From assembly GCF_902686445.1 (NCBI RefSeq), contig NC_062224.1, positions 22,547,123 to 22,611,122 of the forward strand: DNA of 64,000 nucleotides, read 5' to 3'. Under the pieces are notes generated by a model that saw nothing but the letters and a program-made list of their open reading frames with translations, did not search any database and had not been told where the DNA came from. Made by a program: the position numbers and the translations under genes. Every line of letters begins with the position of its first letter. Positions within the stretch are counted from its first letter, which is position 1. This stretch comes from Sciurus carolinensis. Taxonomy: Eukaryota > Chordata > Mammalia > Rodentia > Sciuridae. Below are positions 1 through 11,160 of this stretch, piece after piece.

Positions 1-195
1 TATAGCAATATAATGTAGGCAATATCATTCTCCAGTATTTCCCCTTTCCCTCCCCTCTGTATGTAAACTGTATGCGTACGATTGTATGTAAACTTACACA
101 GTGCTAATCAGTAGATATTTTTTGAGTGAATTAATAAAGAAATGAAAGGAATCATACTTAGTCATTACAATTATAAATCTTGATTTTTCGGGATG
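1..195. other. AT-rich unassigned leader
   Basis: AT-rich sequence ahead of the first LTR. I see no gene or repeat boundary in it. Confidence 0.4.
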
Positions 196-1145
196 TGTAA
201 TCTGAAATATATATATTTTTGATCTTCATCCCTAGTTCCTGACACAGAGCTCCTAAATATTTTATAATTTCCCAAGTGACAAGAGTGATAGGATCCTCTT
301 TTGATATCACAGTTGGTTCTATTACCAAGTTTCTAAAGTCTTTGAAATTCCAAGTGATAAGAGATATTTTCATTATTCATGAAAAGTTCTTTCAAGCACA
401 CCTGAGTTTAGAACAATGAGATGACTTAGTACAGGTCCCCTAGATAGCATCCGGATGGGGTTGCTCACCAGAGAGAGACTTTTAGCCCCACACCCCAATC
501 TCCAGGAAAGGGGTTGGTGAGGGCCCTGGGTACTGATCGGTGAGCTGCAGCAGCTGAACAGGTGCAGGTGCCAGCAGGGCATGGAAGCTCCAAGACTCCT
601 TCACCATCAAGCTTCACTCTCTGCATCTCATTATCTGACTCTTCAGCTCTATCTTTTTTTTTTTTTTTTTGCGGTACTGGGAATTGAACCCAGGGCCTTG
701 TGCTTGCGTGCAAGGCGAGCGATCTATCAACTGAGCTATATCCCCAGTCCTCAACTGTATCATTTAAACATCTTTTATAATAACTGGTGAACATAAGTAA
801 AGTGTTCCCCTGAGTTTTGTAAGACACCTTAACAAATTAAGATGTCGTGGGAATTAGGGAGTCATGGGAACCCCAGATTGTAGCATGTCAGTCATAAGCA
901 CAGGTGACAACTTGCTTACTTGTGATTGGCACCTGAAGTGGTGATGAGCTTGTGGAACTCAACCCTCAATCTGTGGGTTCATTATCTCCATGAAGATATT
1001 ATCAGAATTAAATTGAAATATAGGACACGCAGCTGGTGTTTACAGGAGAATTGCTTGGTATGTAGAGGAACACTCCCATTCATCTGCTCTCAGAAGTGTT
1101 CTGTGTAGCACACAGAGAAAAAGCAACTTGTTTTCACTTCACAGG
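196..1145 (+). mobile_element. MER21-like ERVL solo LTR, split by an ID SINE
   Basis: An old retroviral LTR related to those at 22103-22975 and 29377-30160. Shared landmarks run in the same order: a start like tgtaat/tgtggta, 'gttcctgacacagagctcct', 'tctccaggaaagg', 'gcatggaagctcc', a region before 'cctgagtt', 'attggcacctgaagt', and 'gaattgcttggt' near the end. The MER21 name is from memory of the consensus. An antisense ID element (654-750) interrupts it. No internal retroviral genes follow, so it is a solo LTR. Confidence 0.7.
654..750 (-). mobile_element. ID SINE (tRNA-Ala-like)
   Basis: Read on the minus strand it has the ID head with A box (tagctcagttga), B box (ggttcaattcc) and a poly-A tail, seen here as the T run 654-671. 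Imperfect target-site copies flank it: tcagctctatc (643-653) and tcaactgtatc (751-761). It inserted into the MER21-like LTR and is therefore younger. Confidence 0.92.
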
Positions 1146-1471
1146 AATATATTTCCGGTAAAGAATCTTGACCACTGAAATTATGAAAGTAACTACTGTG
1201 ACGTCAATACATTTTTAAAGATGTTAATACAGTTTTATGGAATTTCTTATTCTGAAAATAATACACACTTATAATGGAAAAATCAGAACCTAAAAACAAG
1301 AAAAAGAGAGAAACAACCAATAATAATAATTTAAAAAACCCATCCACTAAAGTGATAACTCCTTGGTCAATTATATCAGAGGTTCTCACTCAGGGAGATA
1401 CGGCAACATCTGGACACTTTTTTGATTGTTGCTCTTGGAAGGGGAGGTGGCACTGGTACCGAGTGGGCAGT
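1146..1471. other. unassigned AT-rich sequence
   Basis: No recognisable repeat or coding signal. Short A-rich tracts near 1300-1340 produce spurious reading frames on both strands. Confidence 0.4.
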
Positions 1472-1935
1472 GTATTAGTCAGCTTTCCATTGCTGTGATT
1501 AAAATACCTGCAAGGATAGCTTAGAGAAGGTTTATTCTGGCTCATGATTTCAAAGGTTCAGTCCACGGTCATCGGGCTCCAAGGACAAAACATCAGGGGA
1601 GAGGGGTGTGGCAGAGGAAAGTTGCTCAGCTCATGGTAGCTAGAGATCAGAGAGGGGAACCAAAAATAAGATAGAGTCCCCAAAGGCATGCCCCCAGTGA
1701 CATATTTCTCCAGTTGTGTCCACCTGCCTACAGTTACCATTCAAATTATTCACCCACAGGTGGGTTAATCCAACAGTCCATTCAAATTATTCACCCACAG
1801 GTGGGTTAATCCACTGATGAAGTTACAGCCCCCACAATCTAATCTGACTAAAAGTCCCACTTCTGAAACTCGCTGCATTGGGAACAATGCTTTCAAACCT
1901 AGGTTTTGGGGAGACATTTCAGATACAAAACATAG
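1472..1935 (-). mobile_element. MaLR-type LTR, antisense copy
   Basis: Begins tgtattagtcagctttcc and ends near gatacaaaaca. Its reverse complement matches the LTRs at 5329-5757 and 58588-58990 in landmark order: gtttgg..., the 'acccacaggtgggttaatcc' region, then the region with 'ccccaa' and 'ggcatgcc'. The structure is that of an MST/MLT-like MaLR LTR with lineage-specific sequence. It contains the 41-bp tandem duplication at 1737-1813. Confidence 0.75.
1737..1813. repeat. 41-bp tandem duplication inside the MaLR-type LTR
   Basis: The unit starting ccattcaaattattcaccc occurs at 1737-1777 and again from 1778. The second copy matches for 36 bases before diverging. The sister LTRs at 5329 and 58588 do not show the doubling, so it is probably private to this copy. 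Confidence 0.9.
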
Positions 1936-2506
1936 TAAGTAGAGACCAAAGATGCAGCCACCAGGTTACAAATAATAATCTGACCTAAAATGTCCATAGT
2001 ACAAAAATTGAAACTCCCACATGCACATTTCTTCTTAGTAAAAATGAGATCACACTAGATGTACTATTCTGTCATCTGCTTTTTAACTTCATATGTCAAA
2101 GTATCTTTTCATATTAAAATGTACAACATCTTTGGTAGCATTTAAATAAATCAGTTATTCTTGAGTCCCTTTGGAACATCATTACTTAAAGGCAAAATGG
2201 AAGTGCCAAATGGTATTTGTAGCATCTGGAACTGCATTGAGTTATTTCCTTGATAATACCTCAGAATATGTACTTTAAATGTGATAGGGCTTCTTCCAAC
2301 ACTATAATGGAATTGTTAATATTTATTCTTTAGTGAGCCTCAGAGTTTATCCACTTTAGTTATCTTATGGAGATAGCCACCTCATCTTGAAGCTTCCCAC
2401 AAAGTGGTATGAACTCCTTCCACAGCTTGAATCTTCTTTTCAGACCTCTTTACATTCAAGATTTCTTCTTTTTTCTTTCTTTTTTTTAAAACTCAGAACA
2501 AGGGAC
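1936..2506. other. unassigned sequence
   Basis: AT-rich, with a pyrimidine-rich stretch at about 2440-2490. No repeat family or exon recognised. Confidence 0.35.
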
Positions 2507-2720
2507 TTTTTTTTTTTTTTCAAATATGTGACAGTAGAGTATATTTTGACACATTTTTACAACCATGGAGTAAAATTAGGATCTAATTAGGATCATTCTA
2601 ATTAGGATCCCAGTCTTGTGGTTGTACATCATGGGGAGATTCACTGTGGTGTATTCATATATGTACACAGGAAAGTTATGTCAGATTCATTCCACTGTCT
2701 TTCCTTCTTATTTTTAAAAT
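2507..2720 (-). mobile_element. LINE-1 3' UTR fragment, antisense
   Basis: A T run (2507-2520) is followed by sequence whose reverse complement resembles a rodent L1 3' UTR tail: 'gacataactttcctgtg' then 'tgaatacacc' then 'tgatgtacaaccacaag'. It includes three close copies of aattaggatc (2574-2609). No ORF2 remains, so the copy is severely 5'-truncated. Confidence 0.55.
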
Positions 2721-3945
2721 ATTGATTATAATTCCAATTCATTTTATGGCCCACAAGAGTTACGATTTGGAATTTGAAAACCACTGCAGTACAGCTCAAG
2801 TTTCACTCTGCTTAATCATTGTATTTACAGTATCAGCAGACTTGGAAGAACAATTCAATTTTTCAGTAAATCAAATGATATTAATGTATGTTCTAAGCTA
2901 GTACATTCTTTAGAGTAGAAGGAGTTTCTCTTAATGTTAATCCAGGTACAGGTGTAAATTGAGAGTTCCCCAAACAAAATAGGATGTCTGGTCCATCCAT
3001 CAATAAGTGACATCAAAGAGAAAGTAATGAATTTCTTATTTCCCCCCAATTCTTCTCATTCCTCTATCATATCCACAAATACCTAATATTTATAGCATGA
3101 GTCTAATAATTTGCTAATTTTAGCTAGATTCAGGACCTCTGTATCCTCCCTCCTAACTTCAAATCTAATTGTTTGGCTTTGAACAAATCATTACATCTCC
3201 TTGGCCCTTAAGTGTTCCATCTATCAAATGAGAATTTAATGATCTCTGTGATTTCTTTCAACCTTAAAATTATATGACTTACTGCCATAGGAAATGATAT
3301 GGAAACAGCCTTTAAAAGCTTATGGTATAAATGGGGTTACATAAAATATTCTAGACTTTCTAGACTTTGCCAAAATACAGTTTCTTAGAACTTTTTAATA
3401 CAGATACCTGATTAAGAACACCTGGCCTGGGTCCAGAGCGTGAGTAGCCAAATAGATAACAGCAATGGTGGCCTCCAGAGTGCTTCTTTCCTTTGTCTAC
3501 CCAGCTACAATTCCAGAAAAAGATAAGATGCCCCTTGTGGTGCTTAAGTTTGTCAGAGGAAACACAGAAAAACATCAGGAGAGAAACAGTGAATTTGAGT
3601 TTGAAGAAATATGTGCTAAGAGGCTAAGTGAGATACTAAAGACAAACTCTGTCTGCTTCCCAATTTGTGTTGAGTGGACTCTAAATAAAATCAGTTGATA
3701 TATAAATTAATACTCATAATTATACTCAAATTAAATGAAGCACAGCACAGTTTGAAGAGTTAGAGATTACAGAGGGCATTTTTCATATTTGTCACTGCCT
3801 GGTATCTTTTTAAAACACGTTTTTCCTACATTAAGAGTCCTCCTTCCCTGACTGTAAAATGCTTGAAAAACACAAGAGGGAGAAATTTGAGAAAAGACAT
3901 GCATGAGAGGTCCACCAAAATACAAAGTTAAGATCAATAGCATGT
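2721..3945. other. unassigned sequence
   Basis: About 1.2 kb with no assigned repeat. A 77-codon frame at 3465-3698 (+) overlaps a 71-codon frame on the other strand. It matches no family I recognise and has no splice or Kozak support, so it is not called as a gene. Confidence 0.4.
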
Positions 3946-4432
3946 TAATGCTCTAATGCTGTGTAACAAATTACCCCAAAACTTAATGGTTTAGAACAAT
4001 ATATATTTATTATCTCTAACATATTTTGGAGATTTGTTATTCAGAAAGACTTGGTTTAGTGGTTCATGAGATCAGCGTCAGATGTCATTGGGGGGTCACA
4101 ATCATATGAAGGCTTAATCAGGCTGGAGGGTCTGCTTCTATGATGGCTTACTCTCATGAGTGGCAAATTGTTTCTAGCTGTTGACACATGAGCTGTCTCC
4201 AAAAGTCTACATGAATGTTTTCATGGAATGGCAACTCACTACCTTGCAATGCAATGCAAAAGATTCCATGCCTTTTATGACCTAGACTTGGATGTCACAC
4301 AACATCACCTTACCACCCAATGGCACACAGGACAGCTCTGATTCAATGAAAGAGAACAGATAGTAAATGTGTACCATGAGGCAAAGATTAATGGGGCCAT
4401 CTTGGAAACCAGCTACTATAACATAAGGGAAG
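3946..4432 (-). mobile_element. ancient LTR-like interspersed repeat, antisense
   Basis: The left edge (ctgtgtaacaaattacccc, aaaacttaatgg) and right edge (gggccatcttggaaaccagctact) match my memory of a common eutherian LTR-type repeat read antisense. The family could not be fixed. It has diverged heavily and holds no coding sequence. Confidence 0.5.
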
Positions 4433-4449
4433 TGTGATTAGAAAGATAA

Positions 4450-5021
4450 CAGTACTTTTCCTTTAGGTAGTAAGAAATGGAAGATATCTTAAATCATATT
4501 GAGACTATTGGGGTGAAGGAAGAAAGCACTAAACAAAGAGTCTCAGAAACCTAGGACCTAGATGGAAAAGAAGGAAAAAGTTCTCCAGTGGAGGCTAGTT
4601 CTTTGGGATATATTTTGTGAAGATGGAAACATGGAAGAGAAATAGCTGAAGAGAAGTCAATATAGGATTTGTACCAGGCTCTTTCTCAGAGCTTAAGCCC
4701 TGAAAGTATCCCTTGAGTGTCCTAGATATGCTTTATGAGGTCATTGAATTTATTTCACCAAAATAGGATTCTAGAGAATCACGGAAGACTCTTTTTAACA
4801 GAAAATGTCAACTAGAAAAGTAGTAAGCAAGTAAAACTTGTGGGTTAGTAAATTTGTGGACACACCTCCATGGATTTGACACAGAATTAAGAACAGCCAT
4901 TGGACCGGCATCATTAGACTTTCTTACACCAAGTCAGCATTTTTACCTGTATAAATATGAACCCTATGGAAAATACCAGGGCTACATTTCATGTAGACAG
5001 GGAAGGAAGGAACTAACTGCT
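4450..5021. other. unassigned sequence
   Basis: Moderately AT-rich with no recognised repeat. A 72-codon frame at 4854-5072 runs into the MIR and has no independent support. Confidence 0.35.
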
Positions 5022-5140
5022 AAAGAGCACTTAATATGTGCTATTCAGGGCTTGGTGTTTCCTATAAGCTGATCACTTAATGCAATTCCTCACATTTCAA
5101 ACAGGTGAAAACTGAGGCTAAGAGGAGTAAAGAGTGGCAG
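5022..5140 (-). mobile_element. MIR SINE fossil
   Basis: Antisense MIR core: agagcacttaatatgtgc, then cacatttc, then gtgaaaactgaggctaagagg and gtggcaggg. The divergence is typical of this ancient mammalian SINE. Confidence 0.65.
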
Positions 5141-5189
5141 GGTATGATAATTGTTTCCAATATCCACTTTTACCTCTCCCTTTTAATAC

Positions 5190-6010
5190 TAGAATCTCCG
5201 TAATTTTAGCTGGGTACGTGGCTAAACACAAAGAGACTGTAATTCCCAGCCTCCTTTGCAGCTAGGTGTGGCATGTGATTGAATAATAGTCAACAGAATG
5301 TTATCAGAAGTGATTGTAATTTTTGTATTGTTATGGTTGAGTTGTCCCCCAAAACTCACATGTGAGACAATGCAAGAAGGTTAAAAGGAGAACTGATTGG
5401 GTTCTGACAGCCTTAACCCAATCAGGGAATTAATCCCTTTATAAGAATTGACTGAGTGGTACCTGAAGGTGGCTAGGGTGTGGCTGGAGGAGGTGGGCAC
5501 TGGGGGCGTGGCTTTGGGGTATATATTTGTATCTGGCAAATGGAGTCTATCTCTGCTTTCTGATCATCATGTGAACTGCTTCTCTCTGCCACACTCTGCA
5601 TCATGATGTTCTACCCCATTTCAACCCCTGAGGAATGGAGACTGCTGTCTATGGATTGAGACCTCTGAAATCACGAGCCCCCAAATAAACTTTTCCTCCT
5701 CTACAGTTGTTCTGGTTGTGTCTTTTAGGTGCAGCAGTGGAAGAAGCTGACCACAACGTGCATCATACACTTTAAAAGAAGATCTTCCACCTCTCTGTAT
5801 TTCTCCCATTCCAACCAGACAGGAACATTGAAGTATGATATTGAAGCAGCTTCAATAATGCAGACGAGACCACAATTTATGGCATGGAAAAACCCAAATC
5901 CATAGACAACCACATGAAACTGCTAGCTTGGATTTTTAAGTGAAAGGGAAATAAATTAATGTGTTTTATTTAAGGCACTGCTATTTTGATCCTGATTACA
6001 GTAGTTAAAC
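5190..6010 (+). mobile_element. ancient LTR-like repeat split by a MaLR-type LTR
   Basis: The left part (aattttagctgggtacgtgg, gctaggtgtggcatgtgattg) and the right part after 5757 (ending near ggcactgctattttgatcctgatta) look like two halves of one old repeat of the 'gccactgttattttggg' type. The younger LTR at 5329-5757 lies between them. Family not resolved. Confidence 0.4.
5329..5757 (+). mobile_element. MaLR-type LTR, sense copy
   Basis: Starts tgttatggttgagttgtccc, contains tgagacaatgcaagaagg, a TATA-like stretch (ggtatatatttgtatctgg, about 5518) and a polyadenylation signal in caaataaacttttcctcctc (about 5682), and ends near gaagctgaccacaac. This is a solo LTR of about 430 bp. Close relatives lie at 1472-1935 (antisense) and 58588-58990 (sense). 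Confidence 0.78.
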
Positions 6011-6744
6011 CAATATTCACCAAATGCATTAATTTGTCAAAGATCATATATCAACGAGAGGCAGAATGACATCCTCACTTTCTAACTTCCACTTTATCAC
6101 CTCCAGTCTCACACTTTGACAAGGAAGATGTCCTTGCCAAAAAAGAATGTGATTTTTGTTCTCAGTGTGCTTATGAATTCCAAGAGCTCAATAAATATCT
6201 TAAAATGGGAGTTCATCCTGAAAATTGTATGTCCTTATTTAATAAAATGATGGTTCCTCTAAAGTTGAATGCAATTGATCTCTATTATGCTAAATGTTAA
6301 ACATGTGCTGTTTTGGGGGTTCTGACTCATTTTTTTTTATGGAACAGAAGTCTATTTGAGAAATGTTAAATTTACTGATTGTTTTCAAATGCAGTGTTCT
6401 CCAAGCACATTTTTCCTATAACTTTATACACATGCCTACCATTTTATCATCTTTATATAGCACTTCCTATTCATTCTAAAAACAGAAACATGCACAGCAG
6501 ATATTCAATTAATACTTTCTGGTATAGTCACACTGGTTGGGAATAAAATATTGAAATTGTTCCATATTCCTTGGTAAACAGCCGATATCTCATGGCTTCC
6601 AAGACCACCTAACTTCTCTAGCCCCTATGATTCCTCCCTTAGCACCCCCTGAGTATCTGTGGTCCCCAGAAACCAGTTCAGAGCCTCCAGTTCTGTGACC
6701 CAGATCCTTTCTGATTAATTGGTGCTCTTATCCTTCAGGTTACT
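6011..6744. other. unassigned AT-rich sequence
   Basis: About 730 bp with no recognisable repeat family, exon or RNA gene. Confidence 0.35.
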
Positions 6745-6915
6745 ATTTTTTTCCAGTACTGGGAACTAAACTCAGGGGTGCTCTACCCTGCACTACATTC
6801 GCAGTTCTTCTTGTCAGAATCTCACTTAAGTTGCCAAGGCTGGCCTTGAATTTGCAATCCTCCTGCCTCAGTCTCCTGAGTAACTGGAATTACAAGCTTG
6901 CACCATTGCATTCAA
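6745..6915 (-). mobile_element. B1-dID SINE
   Basis: Antisense dimer. The ID half gives ccagtactgggaactaaactc and the B1 half gives aggctggccttgaat...cctcctgcctcag. Short direct repeats (ggttacta / cagttacta) flank it. The linker and ID half are degraded. Confidence 0.85.
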
Positions 6916-6995
6916 CAGTTACTAAATACTTTTAATGTCACTTCTGGGAGTATATTTTTCTGATGGCTAATAAAGTAACTTTAAGAAAATTTCTT

Positions 6996-7209
6996 GCCAG
7001 TGCAGAGGCCCACACCTGTAATGCCAGCAACATGGGAGGTTGAGGCAGGAGGATCGCAAGTTCAAGACCAGCCTCAGCAATTTAGCAAGGCACTGAGCAA
7101 CTTAGAGTCTGAACTGTCTCAAATAAAAAATAAAAAGGGGTTGGAGGATGTGGCTCAAGTGCCCCTGGGTTCAATCTCTAATACAAAAAAAAAAAAAAAA
7201 AAGAAAAAA
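6996..7209 (+). mobile_element. B1-dID SINE
   Basis: B1 half (cacacctgtaatgccagc, gaggcaggaggatcgcaag), linker (tctcaaataaaaaataaaaa) and ID half (ggaggatgtggctcaagtgcccctgg), ending in a long A tail. It lies about 80 bp from the inverted copy at 6745-6915, making a SINE inverted-repeat pair. Confidence 0.9.
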
Positions 7210-7390
7210 ATTCTATAGCTATTTAATTTTTATAGCTAATCATACTTTTGAGAAACCTATCAGAATAAAGATGTTATCCTCCTGATAGTTCTAGAACTTC
7301 ACAAAAACTTGATGTGCATCTTTATGATTCAAGACCCGTATTTGTAATAATCTTTTAAGGTCTTCTCATCAAATTCCCACTTAACTTTAC

Positions 7391-7434
7391 TACATACACA
7401 CACAGACACACACACACACACACACATGCACACA
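7391..7434. repeat. (CA)n microsatellite
   Basis: Interrupted CA-dinucleotide tract (acatacacacacagacacac...), interrupted by a g and a tg. Confidence 0.95.
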
Positions 7435-7854
7435 CTTTCTCTCATTGAGCTAACATAGAACCACACTGTGAAGAAATAAATTAAGCATAATTTCAAATCT
7501 ACCCCCTATAGTTTTAACCACTTTTCCCAAATAATTTTATGTTCTCAAAATGAAAACCATCTTATTTATTTACATTGTTAAATCATGATCTCTATAGTTG
7601 GGGTCTGTACTTCACACAAAACCACAGTTGTGCTGGTGGTTATGAAACAAAGCCCTATTTAAGCAAACTAAAATGTCTTTCTTTTCCACGTTCTGATAGC
7701 TATAATATAATTTATGTGACTTTTACTATCAGCTGCAGTGATCTTGAAAATACTTTAGGAAGTCTGAACATTTATGAACATTATGCGTCTGCCTGGCATA
7801 TTATTAACACAGTAAAGTTTGCGATTGCTATTATATCTATAAAGTATAAAGCTC
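7435..7854. other. unassigned sequence
   Basis: AT-rich. A 107-codon frame (7575-7898, +) is open but composed of low-information codons and matches nothing I recognise. Confidence 0.35.
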
Positions 7855-8190
7855 ATCCTGTTCTCTTCCTGCTCAAGATCCTGTGTGGCTCACCATAACT
7901 TTTCCTCACAGTTTCTTGCGTCCTTGGAGGTCAGATTCAGCCTTCTTTCCAGGCCTCTTCTGGGAACTCACCATGTCTTCCCTTCATCTTTCAGTCATAG
8001 GAAACATTTTGCCACCTACTCAGACTTGTTTCTCTAGTCTGGGCCATTGCATACGCTGCTTCCTATACTTGAGCTCTCCATCCATGTCACCCTTTTTCAT
8101 CCATAAGATCTCAATTGACATGACACTTCTTCCATGCATGTCTGAGTTAGCAGCTTCTCGTCCTCGCATCAGTAGTAGCCTGTAGTTCAT
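7855..8190 (+). mobile_element. LINE-2 fossil (3' region)
   Basis: Fragments in L2-like order: ctcaagatcctgtgtggctc, 'aggcctcttctggg', 'gggccattgcatacgctgcttcc', then 'gacatgacacttcttccatg'. These resemble the L2 3' section that often gives 'tttgcacatgctgttccc' and 'aaatgtcacctcctccagg'. No intact reading frame. Confidence 0.5.
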
Positions 8191-8682
8191 CACGCCAAGG
8201 TGCTCTGCAGTCACTGACCCATTTCCCAGACGACAAGCTTTGTGAAGCTCAGGAAATGATCAGGCTCTTTTTCCCTTTTGAATCTCCATCTAGGGTTTTG
8301 ATGAATACTACAATTAGTAAATAAATCGATTTTTGAAAAGAAACATCTGCTTTCTTACGAGAACTATAAATTCAGTTTGAGAAATTCACACGTATCTAAT
8401 AAGACTAAAGTCAACACAGAAATCTGCATTTCTATTTAACTTCTATGTATGGATATATGAATGCATCTTAGACTAAAGTACATGTTTTCATTTCATGACC
8501 TATAAAATGGGGATAAGGATGTTTATGAAATTGCATTGAACTTTGAGTACTGTGGGACAAATAAGTGATTATAAATATTTTGTATTATTATAATTAATTT
8601 TAGGAGTAAGTTAATAGACATCTAGCTATATACACTTGATATCCTTTCTTTAGTAAGCATATTTTCAACAAACATATTTGAG
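8191..8682. other. unassigned AT-rich sequence
   Basis: No repeat or gene recognised. Confidence 0.35.
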
Positions 8683-8774
8683 GGCTGGGGATATAGCTCA
8701 GTTGGTAGAGTGCTTGCCTTGCAAGCACAAGGCCCTGGGTTCAAATCCCCAGCACCACCAAAAAAAAAAAAAAA
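8683..8774 (+). mobile_element. ID SINE, near-consensus, tRNA-Ala-like
   Basis: Intact ID head with A box (tagctcagttggtagag), B box (gggttcaaatcccc) and a poly-A tail. Flanked by aacatatttgag (8671-8682) and gaacatttgag (8775-8785). In tRNA-Ala register the anticodon position reads TGC, but the anticodon stem is mispaired and an A tail follows, so it is a retroposon and not a tRNA gene. The internal promoter boxes look usable. Confidence 0.95.
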
Positions 8775-8818
8775 GAACATTTGAGATGTAAAAATGTGCA
8801 GAGTGTGTATTATATTGC

Positions 8819-9025
8819 TTTTTTGGGGAGGTACTGGGGATTGAACTCAGGGGCACTCGATTACTGAGCCACATCCCCAGCCCTATTTTGTATTTTACTT
8901 AGGGACAGGGTCTCACTGAGTTTCTTAGTGCCTTGCTTTTGCTGAGGCTGGCTTTGAACAAGAGATTCCCCCGCCTCAACCTCTTGAGCCACTGGGATTA
9001 CAGGTGTGTGCTACTGTGCCCAGCT
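8819..9025 (-). mobile_element. B1-dID SINE
   Basis: Antisense dimer: ID half (ggtactggggattgaactcag...ctgagccacatccccagcc), linker (tattttgtattttactt), B1 half (acagggtctcactgag...ctgggattacaggtgtgtg). Confidence 0.92.
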
Positions 9026-9339
9026 ATTACTTTTTAGAAAGACGACTTATAGTTAATTTACCTCTTCCCTAAACATTGTACTTTAAGTATCCCTAAGTAG
9101 TTTTTGTGTAATTTTTTTTAATGCAGGTAACCTGTATTATTCTTCTCTATTGTCATAGAAGAAAAATATTTATATGTATCCTTAGGACTAAGAGGGGCAG
9201 GTGATGCTTAAACCTTCAAATAAATACTAATGACTGGTATGATCAACCATATTATATTTAACTTAGAAATTCTTTGAACTAACTTATATACATCATACAC
9301 GCCTGACTATATTTCTAATCTTTGGTGATAAAAACTAAA

Positions 9340-9423
9340 ATAAAAATAATTTGGCAGTTCCTCAAAGGGATAGATAGAGTTAATATATGATCCAAGGATT
9401 CCACTTCTTGGTTTGTATAAAAT
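9340..9423 (+). mobile_element. old LINE-1 ORF2 fragment
   Basis: ttggcagttcctcaaaggg followed by tatgatccaaggattccac matches the conserved L1 ORF2 stretch that normally reads 'atatgatccagcaattccac'. Very short and diverged. Confidence 0.55.
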
Positions 9424-9915
9424 TTAGTCTTCTTGATGAAGAAAAAATGTTACAAGCTTCAAATAATGATTTAGATTAAAATTAAAGCCTATGAAGGAGA
9501 GAGGGGCCTTCAGCCTTCTGAAAGTATTTTTGGACCAAACGTCTGAAACTTTCCCAAGCAGAAATTTAGATAAATTATATGTTACAAATAAAGGAGACTT
9601 TAGACTACAGGCTTCTTCACTGCTCTCTGAATTCATATTTTCTGATGAAACCCAAGGCTTTATAACAGATGAATTTACCAGCATGACATAAGTTTAGAGT
9701 AAAAAGAGGCATAAGGAGGTGGAAATGGGCTTGTTAGACTCCTGTTCTTAAAACATAAAAAAATAAATTTTAAAAAAGTGAGGGTTATAAGTCTTTGCTC
9801 AAGTTTGAGAAAGGAGAAGGGAGTCAGACCCAGGGATGTGGCTTCAAGTTGAATTGAAAAGGTAAAGTTGCCAGAAATAAGGATTAGTCAAAACAATGAA
9901 TTACTAAGTGCAAAA
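9424..9915. other. unassigned sequence
   Basis: Two overlapping 60-90-codon frames on opposite strands (9424-9684 and 9491-9691). Neither matches a known family. No other feature. Confidence 0.35.
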
Positions 9916-10550
9916 AAAAAATTCCCACAAAATGGGAGAAAATACTAGTAAGTAATATATTTGATAAAGATACTCATCCCAAATATATAAAGAACTCTTA
10001 AAATTCAACTAAAAGACAACTCAGATTTTTTAAATGGGCAAATAACTTTACTAAGTATTTCTCTGAAGGAAATACAGGACTGGCTACCAAGCACATGAAA
10101 AGTTGTTCCATTAGTCTTCAAAAAAATGTAAATCAAAACCACAATTTTGCCTATAATTCCAGCAGCTGAGGAGGCTGAGGCAGGAGAATTGAAAGTTTTA
10201 AAGTCAGCCTCAGCACTCCTGGTTCAATCCCTGGTACCAAAAACCCAAAACAGAACCCCATGACTATATTCAACTTCTTACCCACTGAACTGTCTCTACT
10301 CAAAACTCCACAAATATAGAGATAAAAAGTAGGTTAGTGGCTGCCTATGTCTGAGAAAGGAAAAAGTTGGGGGGAAATGAAAAGTGACTGCTAATGAGTA
10401 TAGATTTCTTTTGGGGAGTTCAGGAAAACTGGCATTGGTGATGATTGAGGATTCTGTGAAATAAACTAAAAATCATTGAAGTGTACACTTTAAATGGGTG
10501 GGTTGTGTTGTATGTGAATTTTGTCTCAATAAAGTTTTTTTTTTTCAAGA
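9916..10550 (+). mobile_element. old LINE-1 (L1M-type) ORF2 and 3' UTR fossil with a SINE insert
   Basis: 9916-10140 follows the L1 ORF2 path: gggagaaaatactagtaag, atatataaagaactctta, aaatgggcaaataac, 'agcacatgaaaagttgttcc', 'aaatcaaaaccacaa'. After the SINE at 10147-10250 comes L1M-like 3' UTR sequence (gtgactgctaatgagtat, 'ttgaagtgtacactttaaatggg') ending in ctcaataaag and a T run. No open frame remains. Confidence 0.7.
10147..10250 (+). mobile_element. truncated B1-dID SINE
   Basis: B1 5' part (tgcctataattccagcagc, gaggctgaggcaggagaat) joined directly to the end of an ID half (ctggttcaatccctggtacc). The linker and most of the ID half are deleted. It interrupts an older L1. Confidence 0.75.
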
Positions 10551-10555
10551 CAATA

Positions 10556-11160
10556 ACAAGAACTGGTCAGTATGTGGAGAAGTTAGAAACCCTATCCATT
10601 GCAGGTGAGAATATCCAGTGATAGAGCCAGTATGGAAAATGATTTGGTCATTCCTAAAAGGGACAAATACAGAGTTATTATATGACCCAGAAATTCACTG
10701 CTAGGCATATATACACAGGAAAATTGAAAACATACCTCTACACAAAAACTTAGATAATGATATTCTCAGCAGCATTATTCATATCCAGAAATGAATAATG
10801 AGTCAATAACCATCAACTGATGAGTGGATAAAAATACGTGAGATCTAGACCTGGTAGAATATAAGCATGTTACATGTGCTACATGTTACATGAATCTTGA
10901 AACCATTAACCGTTCATGTAAGTGAAAGAAGTCAGAACAAATCACTACGTTTGTAGGAACCTATTTGTATAAAATGTTTGGAACAGGCAAATCTACAGGG
11001 ATGTAAAGTAGGTAAGTGACAGCCCAAGTCTGCTGGGAGAACAAGGAGGTAAGAGAAGTGACTGCTAATGGACAGAAGGTTTCTTTGAGGATGATGGAAA
11101 TGCTCTAAAATTAGATTACGGTGGTAGTTGCACAACTCTATAAATACATTAAACCACACC
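10556..11160 (+). mobile_element. second old LINE-1 3'-end fossil
   Basis: Repeats the L1M path downstream of the first copy: 'agttattatatgacccagaaattcac', 'agcagcattattcatatcc', 'catcaactgatgagtgg', then the UTR signature gtgactgctaatggacag and 'ggtggtagttgcacaactct'. The same signature occurs at about 10386, so two L1M tails lie in tandem order. Confidence 0.65.

Noticed and set aside
8683..8757. tRNA-Ala(TGC)-like cloverleaf sequence (also at 13596, 49774, 53676 and elsewhere)
   Set aside because: It is followed by poly-A and flanked by target-site duplications. The anticodon stem is mispaired. These are ID SINEs, not tRNA genes.
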